A DNA stretch of 64,000 nucleotides from positions 60,031,554 to 60,095,553 of the forward strand of contig OX485803.1 of assembly GCA_950295325.1 (NCBI GenBank), read 5' to 3'. Each line of letters starts with the position of its first letter. The stretch's first letter is position 1. Below the pieces are notes generated by a model, which saw only the letters and a list, made by a program, of their open reading frames with translations, made no database searches and was not told the origin of the DNA. Shown here in pieces: positions 26,210 through 37,599 of the stretch. The stretch is from Polytrichum commune. Its lineage: Eukaryota > Streptophyta > Polytrichopsida > Polytrichales > Polytrichaceae. The translations under genes and the position numbers were made by a program.

Positions 26210-28260
26210 GGTAGACAAGGGGGGGACAATGGATGTTTCTAAATCCACTTGAGTGTTGGGAGGACATGTTGCAGTTATGGGAGTATTTGCAAGAGGTTGA
26301 GTTGTTGTGGATGAGATCTTACCTCTTCACTTCCTTTTGCTAGTTTGAGATGAGACAACTTGGGATTCAACTGGAACGTCCTCAACATCAAGCACGTTGT
26401 TAATGGCCTTGTATTTGAGAAGAGGATAAAAATAAAAATAAAAATAAAGAAAACCAACAAGGCAATCCAAAAGGACAATACCAACCAAGGACAAGCTTGA
26501 AGTATGTTTCATTGTCAAGCACATGTTTGGGCCCTAGAATAGATGCACAATTTGTGAGACCTCTCAATCTAAGCATTGAAAAATGTTGGCAAATGTTAAG
26601 GGTCAATGGCGTTTATCACGTGCAACTACCTATGTACATATCTACAAGCAATGGATTGGCATCATTAGTGAAAGGATGTTAATACACAAAGAACAAATGG
26701 TAAAAAAATAAATATAACATAACGCACAATAGGTTGAACCCACATGTACAACATGCATTTGATAGTAATACTCCCAAATTTGAAACTTCAAAGTTTAGAC
26801 CTTTGGTATAAGGGTGTTCAACATGAATGAAAGATTTTATGCTTTATCCCAAAGTAAATCACGTCATTTCTCCACATACGGACCTGGTTGAAGAACATCA
26901 TGTACGCTCTTTATAGACTCTTCTTAATATCTTCAAATTCATTGATTGTTGTTTCTTCCAGCTGCCAATTCAAAACATGACTTGAATGAATTATGTAAGA
27001 TAGATAGGTTCCAATAATAACATAAGAAAAACAATATAATTCACAAAATATAAATTGATTATACCTAAACCTATAGCGAAAACTGAATGAGAAAATACTC
27101 AAGAGGTTCCTCCTCCACATTTGGTGGCGGAATATAAATTGGAGACCACGGAATTAGACTTGAATTCCACCACTTCAATTATTGCACCTTGAACTCTACA
27201 TGAACTGCAAAAGTTACAAATTTTTGGAGCTTCTCCAACAACATTTCCGGCTTCATATTTATACTCCAATATATATTTACCTAAATAACTAACCATTGAA
27301 ATTAATCACAATGCAATTACATCAACAAAATTGATATAAATAATATCATAATATAAACTTACCTCACTTTGAAACTCATCGCCATGTGTGGGATCTGCAA
27401 CGGAGATTAGCTTCTCAAATTCCTTTATGCATATGTAGTGGATGGCCTTTGCCTTGGCATCGCCGCTAGCCTCCATCAAATTTGTTGGTGTATACTCGTC
27501 TGCAACAATATTTTCATTGTAGAATCAAATGGCCTCATCAATTGTTGCAACACCATCACGCTACAACCCCAAACCAAATTTCAATAACAAAAAGATATAG
27601 AATGCCTACAACCAATTAATACACACATATGGGCAATGTTGGATATTACACGTTCTCTCTTTGTCGACTTGCGAATGACATACCAATTTGAGTTTGGACA
27701 TGCAATATAAATTGACTAACAAGGACAAATTGTAGAACATGGTTGCATCCGATTGATTGAAAGACATAGATTTACCTACCAATGTCATGCATGACATCCA
27801 ATAGCACACCAACTCAACTAGAAGGATTGAAGCATATATAATACAAAGATATGCCATTCCGGCATCAAAACAAAGCAATTTCTCAACATCATTAGCATGT
27901 TACCCATGCACACTCCAAGTGCCTTGAGTTCATTTGTGACATTGGATTGGTTACCTTCATTATCCATCAATGAAACATAGAGAATTCTATCACCCTCCCT
28001 AAATTTATAAAAAAATTATTCTTTAGCAACCAAGGCATCCACGTCAATCATGTCCTATGACAACAAGATGCATGCAAACCAAAAAAAATCACGTCAGTGG
28101 CCGATAAATCCGACAATTTACTTGGGAATAAATTGATACGGTCAGCCCCTTGGTCAACAATCTAGTCAACTACTACAACGATTACTACTTTGTATTCGAC
28201 ACATTTATCGATTGCAAAAAGAAAAAGAAACAATTCCAAAAAAAAAATTGGGTTGTTAGA
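26210..28260 (-). pseudogene. Decayed multi-exon gene, family unknown
   Basis: Minus-strand segments read as coding exons separated by AT-rich stretches with plausible splice sites. Seen in order: NLFPSKLSDLSATDVIFFGL (near 28130-28190); after the acceptor TTGTCATAG, DVDALVAKE, a stop, then FREGDRILYVSLMDNEGN (28050-27930); DEYTPTNLMEASGDAKAKAI and ISVADPTHGDEFQSE ending at the donor GTAAGT (27500-27365); IPWSPIYIPPPNVEEEPLEY (27160-27090); after TTGGCAG, LEETTINEFEDIKKSL (26965-26915); and a Thr/Pro-rich tail NNVLDVEDVPVESQVVSS then TTTQPLANTPITATCPP (26400-26240). Several in-frame stops and frame changes make it non-functional. I do not recognise the protein. Segment joins are inferred. Confidence 0.4.
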
Positions 28261-28339
28261 ACTTGTTGACTACAGGATATGACAATCCATTTTTTAGAAT
28301 TTTGAAATTATTGGTTTAGCAATTGACTGCTCAAATTTG

Positions 28340-28690
28340 ACTACTGCAGTCGACCAAGAGCAATCAACTAGCTTATTGACTGCTATTAATAATCAACTTC
28401 TAGGAAAAACCAAAAAATTTCCAAAAATCTCAAATGATAATGGACAGTTAGATATTGCATTTAACAAGATCTAATGATTGAGATTTTTTTGAAATGTTTT
28501 GGAATTTTAGATTTTGTTTTAAGACATTGACTACTCGTTGCAATCGACCCAAAAATGGTGTAGTAAAACAAATTACCACGTTAGTGGGGATTTCGCCCTT
28601 ACATGACGTGACGGCCAAGGGCCGTGTCATGTCCATATGCACAACTCTACTAGCAAATGAGCATCTACCTCCAAAATGAGACATATTATG
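28340..28690 (+). repeat. Dispersed repeat, copy 2 (pair with 4240-4660)
   Basis: Same ordered phrases as the first copy, including TTAGATATTGCA, AAGATCTAATG and CATATGCACA. The frame at 28494-28679 arises from this repeat and is not a gene. Confidence 0.6.
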
Positions 28691-29330
28691 GCCAAAAATT
28701 TCAAGCAACAAAGAGGGATTGAGAGCCTACATTTATTAATGGACCTCAAACGCATGCTTCCTATCACAAATTGAAATTAATCTTGTTAAGTTTGCTCATG
28801 CCCAAGGGATCCTCATCCAATGAATTTTCACAACCATCACCCATAGTTTTTGGGGAGGACACTTGCAGAGACACGATACAAGAATATGAGAAAACATATA
28901 TTCAAAAAAAAAATAAAAAAATAAAAATAAAAAAAAAATAAAAATAAAAAAATATATATATAATGTTTTTCTAACCAACAACTTACCTTCATATAATGAT
29001 GTCTTGTACCTCACCTCAAACCTCATCAAACAAATGACAATGATGTAGACAATGACCACATTAAAAAGAACACTTGGATTTTCCCAAGAGCATACATTTT
29101 CAAGCATACATTTCCAAGCCATGTAGATCCTTTAGCATTTCAAGGCATACAATGAAGGCCATTGAAGGGTCACACTGAAGGCCAATTGAAAATTGAAGAT
29201 CTGAAGGGCGGGATCAAAAAAATGTCATGGGCACGTCATTCCTCTAAGTATATATTGTAGTGCACATAATGAAGTCCCTTTAGGGGAACCTCATGGCCAT
29301 CTCAATCTTAGGAACACAGTTCCCAAAGCC
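28691..29330. other. Intergenic, A-rich microsatellite
   Basis: No gene recognised. About 28905-28955 is an AAAAATAAAA-type run ending in ATATATATATA. Short frames on the minus strand over the run are artefacts. Confidence 0.6.
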
Positions 29331-29334
29331 AAAA

Positions 29335-29620
29335 AATAAAAAAATAAAAAATCCCCCTTATGCTCATTTCGGCCAAGGTGAAAGCAGTAACAACCATTCG
29401 GGAAAAAATAAAAATGGACGGGGGTGGACAAAAACTTGCTTGAAATGAATGTCTTATACATGAGATACTCATTTCAAGATAAAAAAATCAATCCCCCATT
29501 GGGGCTCATTTTAGCTTGGGTGAAGGCAACGACAACCATTTGGGAAGGGGAAAAAACCTAATAGGGGATCAAAAGCTTGCTTGAAATGAGTATTTCATAT
29601 ACAAGATACTCATTTCACGG
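29335..29620. repeat. About 140-bp tandem duplication with an internal hairpin
   Basis: Two units (about 29335-29480 and 29481-29620) share CTCATTT, GGTGAA, ACAACCATT, GGGAA, CTTGCTTGAAATGA and GATACTCATTTCA in order. In the second unit GAAATGAGTAT (29583-29593) and ATACTCATTTC (29606-29616) form a perfect 11-bp inverted repeat with a 12-base loop. In the first unit the pairing is weaker. Confidence 0.8.
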
Positions 29621-29639
29621 AGAGAAAAAAATTAATCCC

Positions 29640-31100
29640 TTCTAATTTAGATTTTGGTTATAACAAAACCCAGTGAAACACTTAGGGAAGACTTAAAAGG
29701 TGATATTTATATTGTTTAGGTGTCTCAAATATGTTTATTAGGACTATCACATAATTATTTCATGTTATTTTAGCTTTTGTAGCTACAATTCATTTTTTTT
29801 ATCATAAAATTTTCAAATTCACTCAATTGTAGAACATGCATATGGTGACAATCACTCGTTCTTACACTATTTTCTTGGACAATAGTATGGCAATGAGTTC
29901 ATATCAATTGAACCAAGTGCAGTGGACAAGCATAGGCATAACCATCGACAATAGTCTTGTAATAAGTATCCCATTTTAGTCTCTTTACCAAAACCAAGGG
30001 CAATTTTGGTGTAGTCAATAGTCTTGTATTCATTAAATCATTTTAGTGTAACTTGAAATTGATATGTAGTCATCCTTCTAGGATATTCCAATTTTTGGTG
30101 ATTAAATCTTAATTCAATTACATTATTTGACAGTTGTCTTTTACTTGGTCTCGACTAGAGTGACCAAATGACAATTCAAATGTAACCATCAGCCAATACC
30201 ACAAAGCTCATTAAAGGTCCATAGTTTGATTCCTTCATTTAACCTTTAAGATTATGTCTATATAAGAATATATCTACATCATGGTAGATAGCCACCACCA
30301 AAAAACGCTCAAGGTTGTAATCTAATCCACACAAGTGAAATAATCATGTGAATCCCTATAATCATAATTATGCGCCAAGGTAATCTAAATATGAGTTTTT
30401 TTATATTACTTTGTATGACATACTATTGATTTATTTTATTTTTTAATATTTCATTATCAAATCACCATTCAGCTTTCACCCTCTTCTCAATTGAAACCAA
30501 GTAATTCCAGCCTCAATTCTACAACGACAATTACCCTTTGACACTCAACAATTCATATCCAACTTATTTCCATTACAAGCTCAAACACTAATAAATCAAT
30601 TAGACAATTGTCTCTCACCGACTTCAATTGTTTCTTCCTTCCAGTAGACATCAACCCTTCTTTCAAGTAGATATTCTTTCTTTCTCATCCTCGCTTATCA
30701 CATATAATTTAGGGTATGCAACTCCTATAGTCAATGAGTTGAATTCTCAGTTGTGGATTCAACACCCTCAATCAGTCACCCACATTCCCCACATACTATA
30801 AAGTTGGAAGCATAGACTCATCCACTTCAGCTATATTAAGATCTTGCATACATATTGCTTAATCAATCAAACCATGGACTTGCAATCATGTATTATATAA
30901 ACCTTAACATGCACACAAATCAAATAATTGGAGGGATGGCTTCTAAATTTATTTAATGATTAACCCTACAAGCAATGCACTTACCCAATGCTTCAAAATC
31001 AAAGATTTCATGCTCCTTGTCAAGAATTTACTACTACATTAGGTTTTCAAAATCAACATTTCCTCAACCAGACTATAGCATGGTAATTTAGTTTCAACAT
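29640..31100 (+). repeat. Copy 1 of the repeat inserted in the copia element
   Basis: 29654-30060 aligns with 31588-31990 in the same orientation through GGGAAGACTTAAAAGGTGA, TAGGTGTCT, AATTATTTCA, CAATAGT, TGAGTTCAT, CAAGCATAGGCA and GCCATCGAC/ACCATCGAC. Beyond 30060 the similarity is hard to follow, but CCTATAGTCAATG (near 30730) and AGACTATAGCATGG (near 31072) are the same motif type seen repeatedly in copy 2. It has no open frame. The right limit is inferred from the restart of copia coding near 31130. Confidence 0.55.
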
Positions 31101-31129
31101 AGACTTATAACACAAAGCAATATTTAATC

Positions 31130-34100
31130 TCTTGCTCATCTAGAGATCCAGACTCACTCAAAGACATTCGAATCACCTTTGGTGTATGATAATGAAGAAA
31201 TCGAAGAACGTGAGGACTAAGTGACAAATTACTATATTGCAAATCAAAAAGCAAAAGAAGGACCAACAAGATATGATGTTGACATAGAGAGACTTGGTGA
31301 ATAATGAAGATATTCCACAAGGAAGCGCCGACTGCTTATAAAGTGGTGGAAGAACCACACTTTGCCTCAACATGATGTAGAGCATGTAATTGTGGCATCT
31401 CTTGACGATCCTTTGAGTTTGTGTGAAGCCATGGTATCTGAAAATGCATAGAAGTGAGAGGCCAAGAGTACGACTCACCCATGACCAATGGAACGTAGGA
31501 ACTGACTATCCTTCCAAAGGATTGCAAGAGTGTAGGATACAAATGGGTGTCCTACACAAAGAGGGATTGTAGTTAGCTTTTTGGATTAAAGACAAAACCA
31601 GGGAACAAATCAGGGAAGACTTAAAAGGTGACTTTTATCTCATCTAGGTGTCTTAGACAAGGTTCATTAGGAAAAACATAGAATTATTTCACTCCCTTTT
31701 AACTTAGAACTGACAATTATCTTAGGGGTAAGGGATAAAAACTCTAAAAACTCTCTTTGTCAGTACATACGAATGTGACAATCTCTCACCTCACACTAAG
31801 TCCCAGGCAATAGTCTGGCAGTGAGTTCATTTTAATTGGACCAGGTGCAATGCACAAGCATAGGCACAGCCATCGACTATAGTCTTTTCAAAAGTAACAT
31901 CATTGAGTCTTATTTGTCAAAGCCAAGGGCACTTTGATCTTTGCTATAGTCTTTAGTTCCACATTAACATAATTCACATCTGGTTATAGTCTTCAATGGA
32001 TTCTTAGTTCATTAGAAACCGCAATTACAACAAGGCCATAGACTGGAATTACATGAATTCGATTAATTACCAAGTCATGGTTACAAGAAAAGTTGGAATC
32101 ACTATCCTCTAGAATAGGAAACGTCCAGCCAGTGATTGTTTTGTCCTTTCGGCTTCCTCCAAAGCAACTGTCCAAGGCTATAGTCTTGCCACTAGGCCTT
32201 TCTATCTTCCATCATGACTATTGCCTTCTCAATATATTGAGTTCATTTATAATGGGGATCACAATCACACACACACACTCATTGGGGCTAGTACAGATTC
32301 CTTGATTTCATTTAATCATCTTATTAGCGTATACCCTCACTTTCTTTATTGATTTCACATTCTTACTCCAGTATAAGGAGGCTCTCATATTTACATCTGA
32401 TTATACCATGGCAATCATCTCTCATAAATCCTCTTAATATCCCAGATTATAGCCTTGTCCTAATTGGGTCTATCATGGTCTCTCAAGGAAATTCCCTCGT
32501 CAATCACAAGGTCTATAGTCTTCACTCCAAGTAATTGAGAATGAAATCTCATCATCCATTCCCACAGGAGGGTAATTTCTCAGACCGTGGCCTGAAGCTA
32601 TTATGAGGGATGATCTCATTTACTAATGCAGACAATTGCCTGTCCGTGTTTACTCCCTCTAAATCCTTGTATAATGATTAACCAGAATATAGCCTGATTA
32701 GGTAATTGTATCATGCACTTATGTCCTTTCAATTTGTCTTGTAATCACCTACGCTTACTGCACATGGCTATGGTCTGTCACTACTGTAGCAAAGTAAAAA
32801 TAGTTCCTACAAAGGTAACTCCTTCACTTTGCAATCCCTGCAAAGTGTACTGACATACAGTCTCAGACTATAACCTTGACACTCACTTAGAATTAGTCTT
32901 CCATCCCAATATCAAGACTATGGCCCGAACTTGCAAATGATATTCAATAGACACAACAAAAGGTCAAGATGAATCTTTCAAACTATCACAATCCAGGATT
33001 CACTCCTAGAGAGATGTTAACTTAGTATTAATAAACAATAATATCATAAAGACAATTGCTATACACATCAAAAGTGTATTCAAGTACAGACTCGCACAAG
33101 AGTTCTGAATGACTATGGAGTTCAATCTCTCTCCCAGAGATAACTGCCTTCTATCTTTCTTCCTCCTCCCTTTATACTTTGTGAGGAGTCCTCTTTAACC
33201 CTACATCCTTTCATATCAGACTATAGCCTTGGAAGTTATGCTTTTCGGAATATGAAGACTATAGCCTATTTACATGGACAGTATCTTAGGATTCCAGTGC
33301 AGATTTTACCCTTTTTTACACTGAATTCTAATTTTCATAAACTAAAAATTGCTATCACAGGGATGCATTAGACCAAATTGTTAGGCACAAAACAAGGTTA
33401 GTAGCAAAGGATATTTTTAAGTTACCAAAGTAGACTTCAATGAGCCATTGTCAAGTGCATTATCAATAGACACATATTTTCCACTGGAGCTGTCATGGAT
33501 TGGGAGATCCACCATATGGATATAAAGCAATATAATGAAGAGTTGGAAGTAGAGATCTATAAGGATCAATACGAGGTATTTGTAAAAGAAGTGAAGGAAT
33601 AATTGTGTACAAGCAATCACCGAGGACGTAGTATCACCGAATTGACCCGTTCTTTATCAATGAGAATTTCTTTAGGTGTCAAGTAGACCACTCATTTTAC
33701 ATTAAGCAAATAGGTGAATATTTGTTGGTGGTAATCATCTATATCGATGATTTGATCATTTTAGCAAGTGATGTTACCAACTTAAAGTGGCTCAAGTTGA
33801 AAGTTGAGAAGAAATTTGAAATGAGTGGTCTCAGAGAGTTGCAATATTGTTTCGGAGTGGAATTTGAGAAAAAATAGGGAATCTTGCAGCAACATTATGA
33901 GCCAAAGAAGGTACATTGAGAAGGTCCGCAAGCATTTCAACATGGAAAAATGCAAACTGGTTGTAACTCCATTCAATGTAAATTCCAAGTTGTTGAAACT
34001 TTTAGATGAGGAATTTGAGAATGTGCTAGGAGAAATGGAAGGCATTCCATACAAAACAACATTAGGATCACTCGTATATGTAATGGTGGATACACGGATT

Positions 34101-34730
34101 GATCTTGCATCTACAGTAATTATAGTGAGCCAATTCATATTTGGGGTTGGTCTACCATATTGGATAGTTGTAAAATGCATCATGAGTTATTTGAAGGATA
34201 CTTTAGACTTCAAATTATGTCTCAAATACAAAGGTATTGTCCTGAAAGGATTATGTGATTTCGATTGGACAAGATATGCATATAATCAGAGGTCCATCAT
34301 GATATATATGTTTTTTTGTCGGCATTGGAGTTATTTTGTGGAATTGCAAGAAACAATCAACCATTGAATAATCTACAACAAAGGTGGAGTACATGGCTAC
34401 TAGCCATTGCATGAATAAGGCTATTTGGCTTAGGCAACTTTTGGCAAATAGGGGATTTGTGCAAAAGGGAGCAACATCCAACATGTGTAACAATCAAAGA
34501 TGTATAGCGTTCACAAAGTATCCCACACACCATTTATGCACCAAACACATCGATGTACAACTTCATGTTATTTGAAAGAAATTGAAAAAATAATTAAATA
34601 TATGTTTGAAGTATTGTCCTACGACATACATTACTACAGACGTACCTATAAAAATACTTGCAAAGGATAGGCATCAAGGACTAACTAGGGCAATGGGCTT
34701 ACAAGCCTTTCACTACTTGCTAAGTGGGAA
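31130..34730 (+). mobile_element. Ty1/copia pol remnant, interrupted
   Basis: Plus-strand frames give the copia RT and RNase H in order. The linker before RT and RT start are at 31130-31573, with HDVEHVIVASLDDPLSLCEA and TILPKDCKSVGYKWVSYTKRD. After a 1.8-kb insertion it resumes DQIVRHKTRLVAKD (33371-33412), then WEIHHMDIKQYNEELEVEIY, then YLLVVIIYIDDLIILASD with the catalytic YIDDL box (near 33750). The frame 33825-34367 continues through LGSLVYVMVDTRIDLAS to a degraded RNase H (GLCDFDWTRYAYNQRS, then MATSHCMNKAIWLRQLL). The end near 34680 reads AKDRHQGLTRAMGLQAF, followed by the purine-rich AAGTGGGAA and the 3' LTR. Multiple stops and frameshifts make it inactive. No 5' LTR, gag or integrase was found. 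Confidence 0.85.
31574..33370 (+). mobile_element. Insertion within copia RT carrying repeated GACTATAGTC-like motifs
   Basis: Copia coding stops after KRDCS (31573) and resumes at DQIVRHK (33371), so about 1.8 kb was inserted without loss of RT codons. Candidate short target duplications are TTAG (31573-31576 and 33368-33371) or ATTGT (31566-31570 and 33377-33381). There is no open frame of note. The insert starts with the sequence shared with 29654-30060 and contains about 15 occurrences of a variable motif (R)RCTATAGYCTT, for example at 31875, 31943, 32177, 32445, 32511, 32865, 33219 and 33257. The core GACTATAGTC is a perfect palindrome. The element class is unknown; a non-autonomous DNA transposon with subterminal repeats, or an LTR fragment, would both fit. 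Confidence 0.6.
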
Positions 34731-36330
34731 TGTTGAATATTGGAGTTGTATTAGATTGCTCCTAGTCATTGAATTGTAAAGGTTGGAGGTATACAATTGA
34801 ATAAGATTTAAATAAACTTATATGATTTTTGGGAAGTAGGATTTGAGATATCCCATATGGATTGTATTAATCAAGAAAAAAAAATGCAATAAAAGGCAAG
34901 GCAAGGAGTGCAACTGACCATCTCACTCCAAGCATTGTTCATATGCATTTGTGTGTGTGTGTGTGTGTGTGTGTTTCTTTAGTTTTATTGTGCTTTAATA
35001 GGCCCTTCACATCCCTTTGTCACATTTCCGTGTGCCACCAAATCCGATGACCACCCTACTTCGGGTTTGGAAAGACAGTATGTCGCAATCCAACATCACC
35101 AACGGTGGATCACAAAAACAAATGGGAGAGCGTTAGTCTCGTGAACAATTTCTATGTGGTTGGAATCAGTATCTTTCGATATCCAAACTTTGGATTGATA
35201 ATTAATATCGTCTCTAAGGAGGATATCGCATACCGTGTCACAATTGGCAACATCCAACATTGCTTATGCTTAAATCCCACAAAAATTACCTTAAACTCTA
35301 GGAAAAAAAGGGTGCACTTCCGATAACTGTAACTAAATTAGAAGAGGTATGTTTTGGAATTTAATTTTGGCATATGTTTCATTATAGATTTGCTAATCAA
35401 CATGAGTTTTGTTGTGTAAATCTAATTGGTAGAAGTTGGAGAAAAAGGGAAACAAACCAAATATCACCCACATACCTTAAAAGAAAATCGCAAACCTAAA
35501 ACTCAAAGGCTTTGGGTTGCACATGGCATGATGTCAAGAGCCATCCTTGCTCATTATAAGTGCTTGAATTGCTACATCACCACTTGCATAACATTATTCG
35601 AATAGCATGTTATGTAGATGTATCAGACCCTACCAACCTAGGTTCCTTCCGCATTTAGACTGAATGTGGCCACTATTCAAGAACCATTCCCACTAATAAG
35701 GGTTCCCATTGAACAACATGCAGTATCCTAAATAATATTATGTGATGCAAGTGAGCCTTATGTAACATGATCGTAACCGAGATGGAGGACCCACACACAT
35801 CAAATATAGTTTTTAATATTATAGTCCTAGCATAAATCTCATTAATTTCCAAATCTACTAGAAATTTGGGAGTGACACATTTCAACCGGCAGCCATCTCC
35901 TGCTATAAGGTATGTGGGTGTTATTCGGTTCGTTTGCATGTTCTCAACTTCTACCAATTACATTTACATAACAAAATTTGTGTTGTGTTGAAAAAATAAA
36001 ATGCAAGGCCGCATTAGTAAAAATTATATTGAAATTTAGATTTCCTCTGATTCAGTTACGGTTATTAGAAGTGCAGTTCAGTGAAATAGGTCCTCCCAAT
36101 TGTGTTCATTATTGGATATGAAAGTAATTAATAAAATTTCAAAACGTAGTCCAATCTCCTTCAAACATGTGTCTTTATGACATGTCTCCTAAAATGTGGT
36201 ATTCTATTTTTAGACGCCACATTTAGATAATATAAGGTTTGCTAGATGCCAAAAATAAGAAGTGAATGTTTTGTCCGGAAACATTGCGCAGACATGTCAT
36301 TGCAGGTGTTCTTCGTTATGACACTAACTG
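34731..36330 (+). other. Start of copia 3' LTR, then no recognised feature
   Basis: TGTTGAATATTGGAGTTG at 34731, directly after a polypurine stretch, is a typical copia LTR start. Inside, AATAAAAGGCAAGGCAAGGA (near 34888) resembles an LTR promoter box, and a GT microsatellite lies at 34951-34974. The LTR end is not clear; no second LTR is in the window for comparison. 35330-36330 shows nothing recognisable beyond short frames. Confidence 0.55.
34951..34974. repeat. GT microsatellite
   Basis: Twelve GT dinucleotides in a row, lying inside the presumed copia LTR. Confidence 0.95.
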
Positions 36331-36339
36331 GCTCCAAGT

Positions 36340-36770
36340 TTGGAGGCTCCTCTTGTGATGCCGTTCCAACTTGTTGAGATGGCACCGTGCGATTTTATTG
36401 ATTCGGTTCTCGATCCATATCAAAGTCGATTGGCAAAGTTTTGGCCCGATGAGAAGATCAATCTCATTGAACGACATCTACAGGAACTCTTCAATGCTTA
36501 CAAGAGGGAACCCGGCTCCAAGCTCCTCATTGATAAGCAGGATCATACAACGTTCTTCAATACATGATGGGATGATCTGAAGGGACGCTTTGAGTATTTG
36601 CGAATGTTCTGCGGTGGATTGGCAAATGCTTTCGCCAACACAACAAGCATTGAGTTGGATTTTAGCATTCTGAAATGGGAAAAAAAATGATTTTCGATAG
36701 TCAACGATGAACCTGACGCTGGAGGACACCTTTCAGACCAAGCAACGCCATGTTGTGATGGGAATTCTTG
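36340..36770 (+). mobile_element. hAT-type transposase C-terminal fragment, degraded
   Basis: The plus frame reads DSVLDPYQSRLAKFWPDEKI and LIERHLQELFNAYKRE, crosses a stop, then reads WDDLKGRFEYLRMFCGGLAN followed by TTSIELDFSILKWEKK. After a second stop and frame change it reads MNLTLEDTFQTKQ. The order of a helical segment, a WxxLxxRFxxLRxFCGGLA block and an (E)SDFSxxxWEK-like block followed by the L-S-L-E-xxxQxKQ step is that of the hAT C-terminal dimerisation region as I know it. The catalytic core and N-terminal zinc finger are absent. Dead copy. Confidence 0.55.
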
Positions 36771-37355
36771 TTCCGACTAGGTTCGGTGATGGCGTTGGGG
36801 CCCAATAGAACGAGCAACTGACACTTTTACAACTCATGTCACGAAAATTGATTAAATTCAAGACAATTTGCCACTTTTTATATATTGCTGATTTTTGAAG
36901 ATTTTTGAACGCCGAATTTAAGCTAAAAGCAGTCAAATTGGTGTTTGGAATATCTTAGGAGGCCTGCTTAATGATATTGTTCTTGGACCCTTCACAAACC
37001 ACAAACCAATCAAATACAGGATTCGATCAAGAAAGTTAACCAAATAGCACCTGGATACTTTAGTAAATTGCAAAGTAATACCAAGTCTTTGCCATAGCCT
37101 TTGGTGGCCTCCTCAATGTCTTCACAATGTGCTCAATGAGGAAACAAGGGTAAAGTTCCATGGCAGTTACGATGGGGGAGGGTAAAAACGCATTGAGACG
37201 TTGAATAGGCTGGTGATTTTTACTTGGCAAATTAAGGTCCAAAACTCCAATTTAGTCAGTAGAGATCCCATTGGAATGAATTAACAACAAACTTGTAAGG
37301 GTAGGTTTTACCTCCTTCTCATGCTCCACTAAATAGTCTTTTTATTGTGGTGAAA
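36771..37355. other. Intergenic, no feature recognised
   Basis: AT-rich sequence with short open frames only; nothing recognisable. Confidence 0.6.
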
Positions 37356-37359
37356 AATC

Positions 37360-37590
37360 AGCGTGGAAATAATTAGTGTGGGTCATTCTAAATCTCTAGT
37401 CAGAGGTCCAAGGCCCCATATTTCCCTTTAATCTTTCTAGAGACTTTTGGCCAACACCTTACATGAATAAACTAGTCACCTCACATCAAAAGTTGCACCC
37501 AAAAGAAATAATAATAATAATAATAACCATCACCTATATTATTTTTCTAGAAAAAAAATTAGAGTGGCCCACGCTAATTTTCTACTAGAG
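37360..37590. mobile_element. MITE-like element with imperfect 20-bp terminal inverted repeats
   Basis: ATTAGTGTGGGTCATTCTAA at 37372-37391 pairs with the reverse complement of TTAGAGTGGCCCACGCTAAT at 37559-37578, with 17 of 20 positions matching. The interior is non-coding and includes a TAA microsatellite near 37510. A size of about 210 bp suits a MITE. A clear target-site duplication was not seen. A motif resembling the end occurs at about 2070-2092. Confidence 0.5.
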
Positions 37591-37599
37591 TATTATCAT

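Noticed and set aside
29654..31990. The direct repeats at 29654 and 31588 as the two LTRs of one element
   Set aside because: The second copy interrupts copia RT with matching coding on both sides, and copia coding lies between the two repeats, so they are not the LTRs of a single intact element.
33782..34183. Minus-strand frame of 133 residues
   Set aside because: Antisense shadow of the copia RT region, which has clear YIDDL and downstream motifs on the plus strand.
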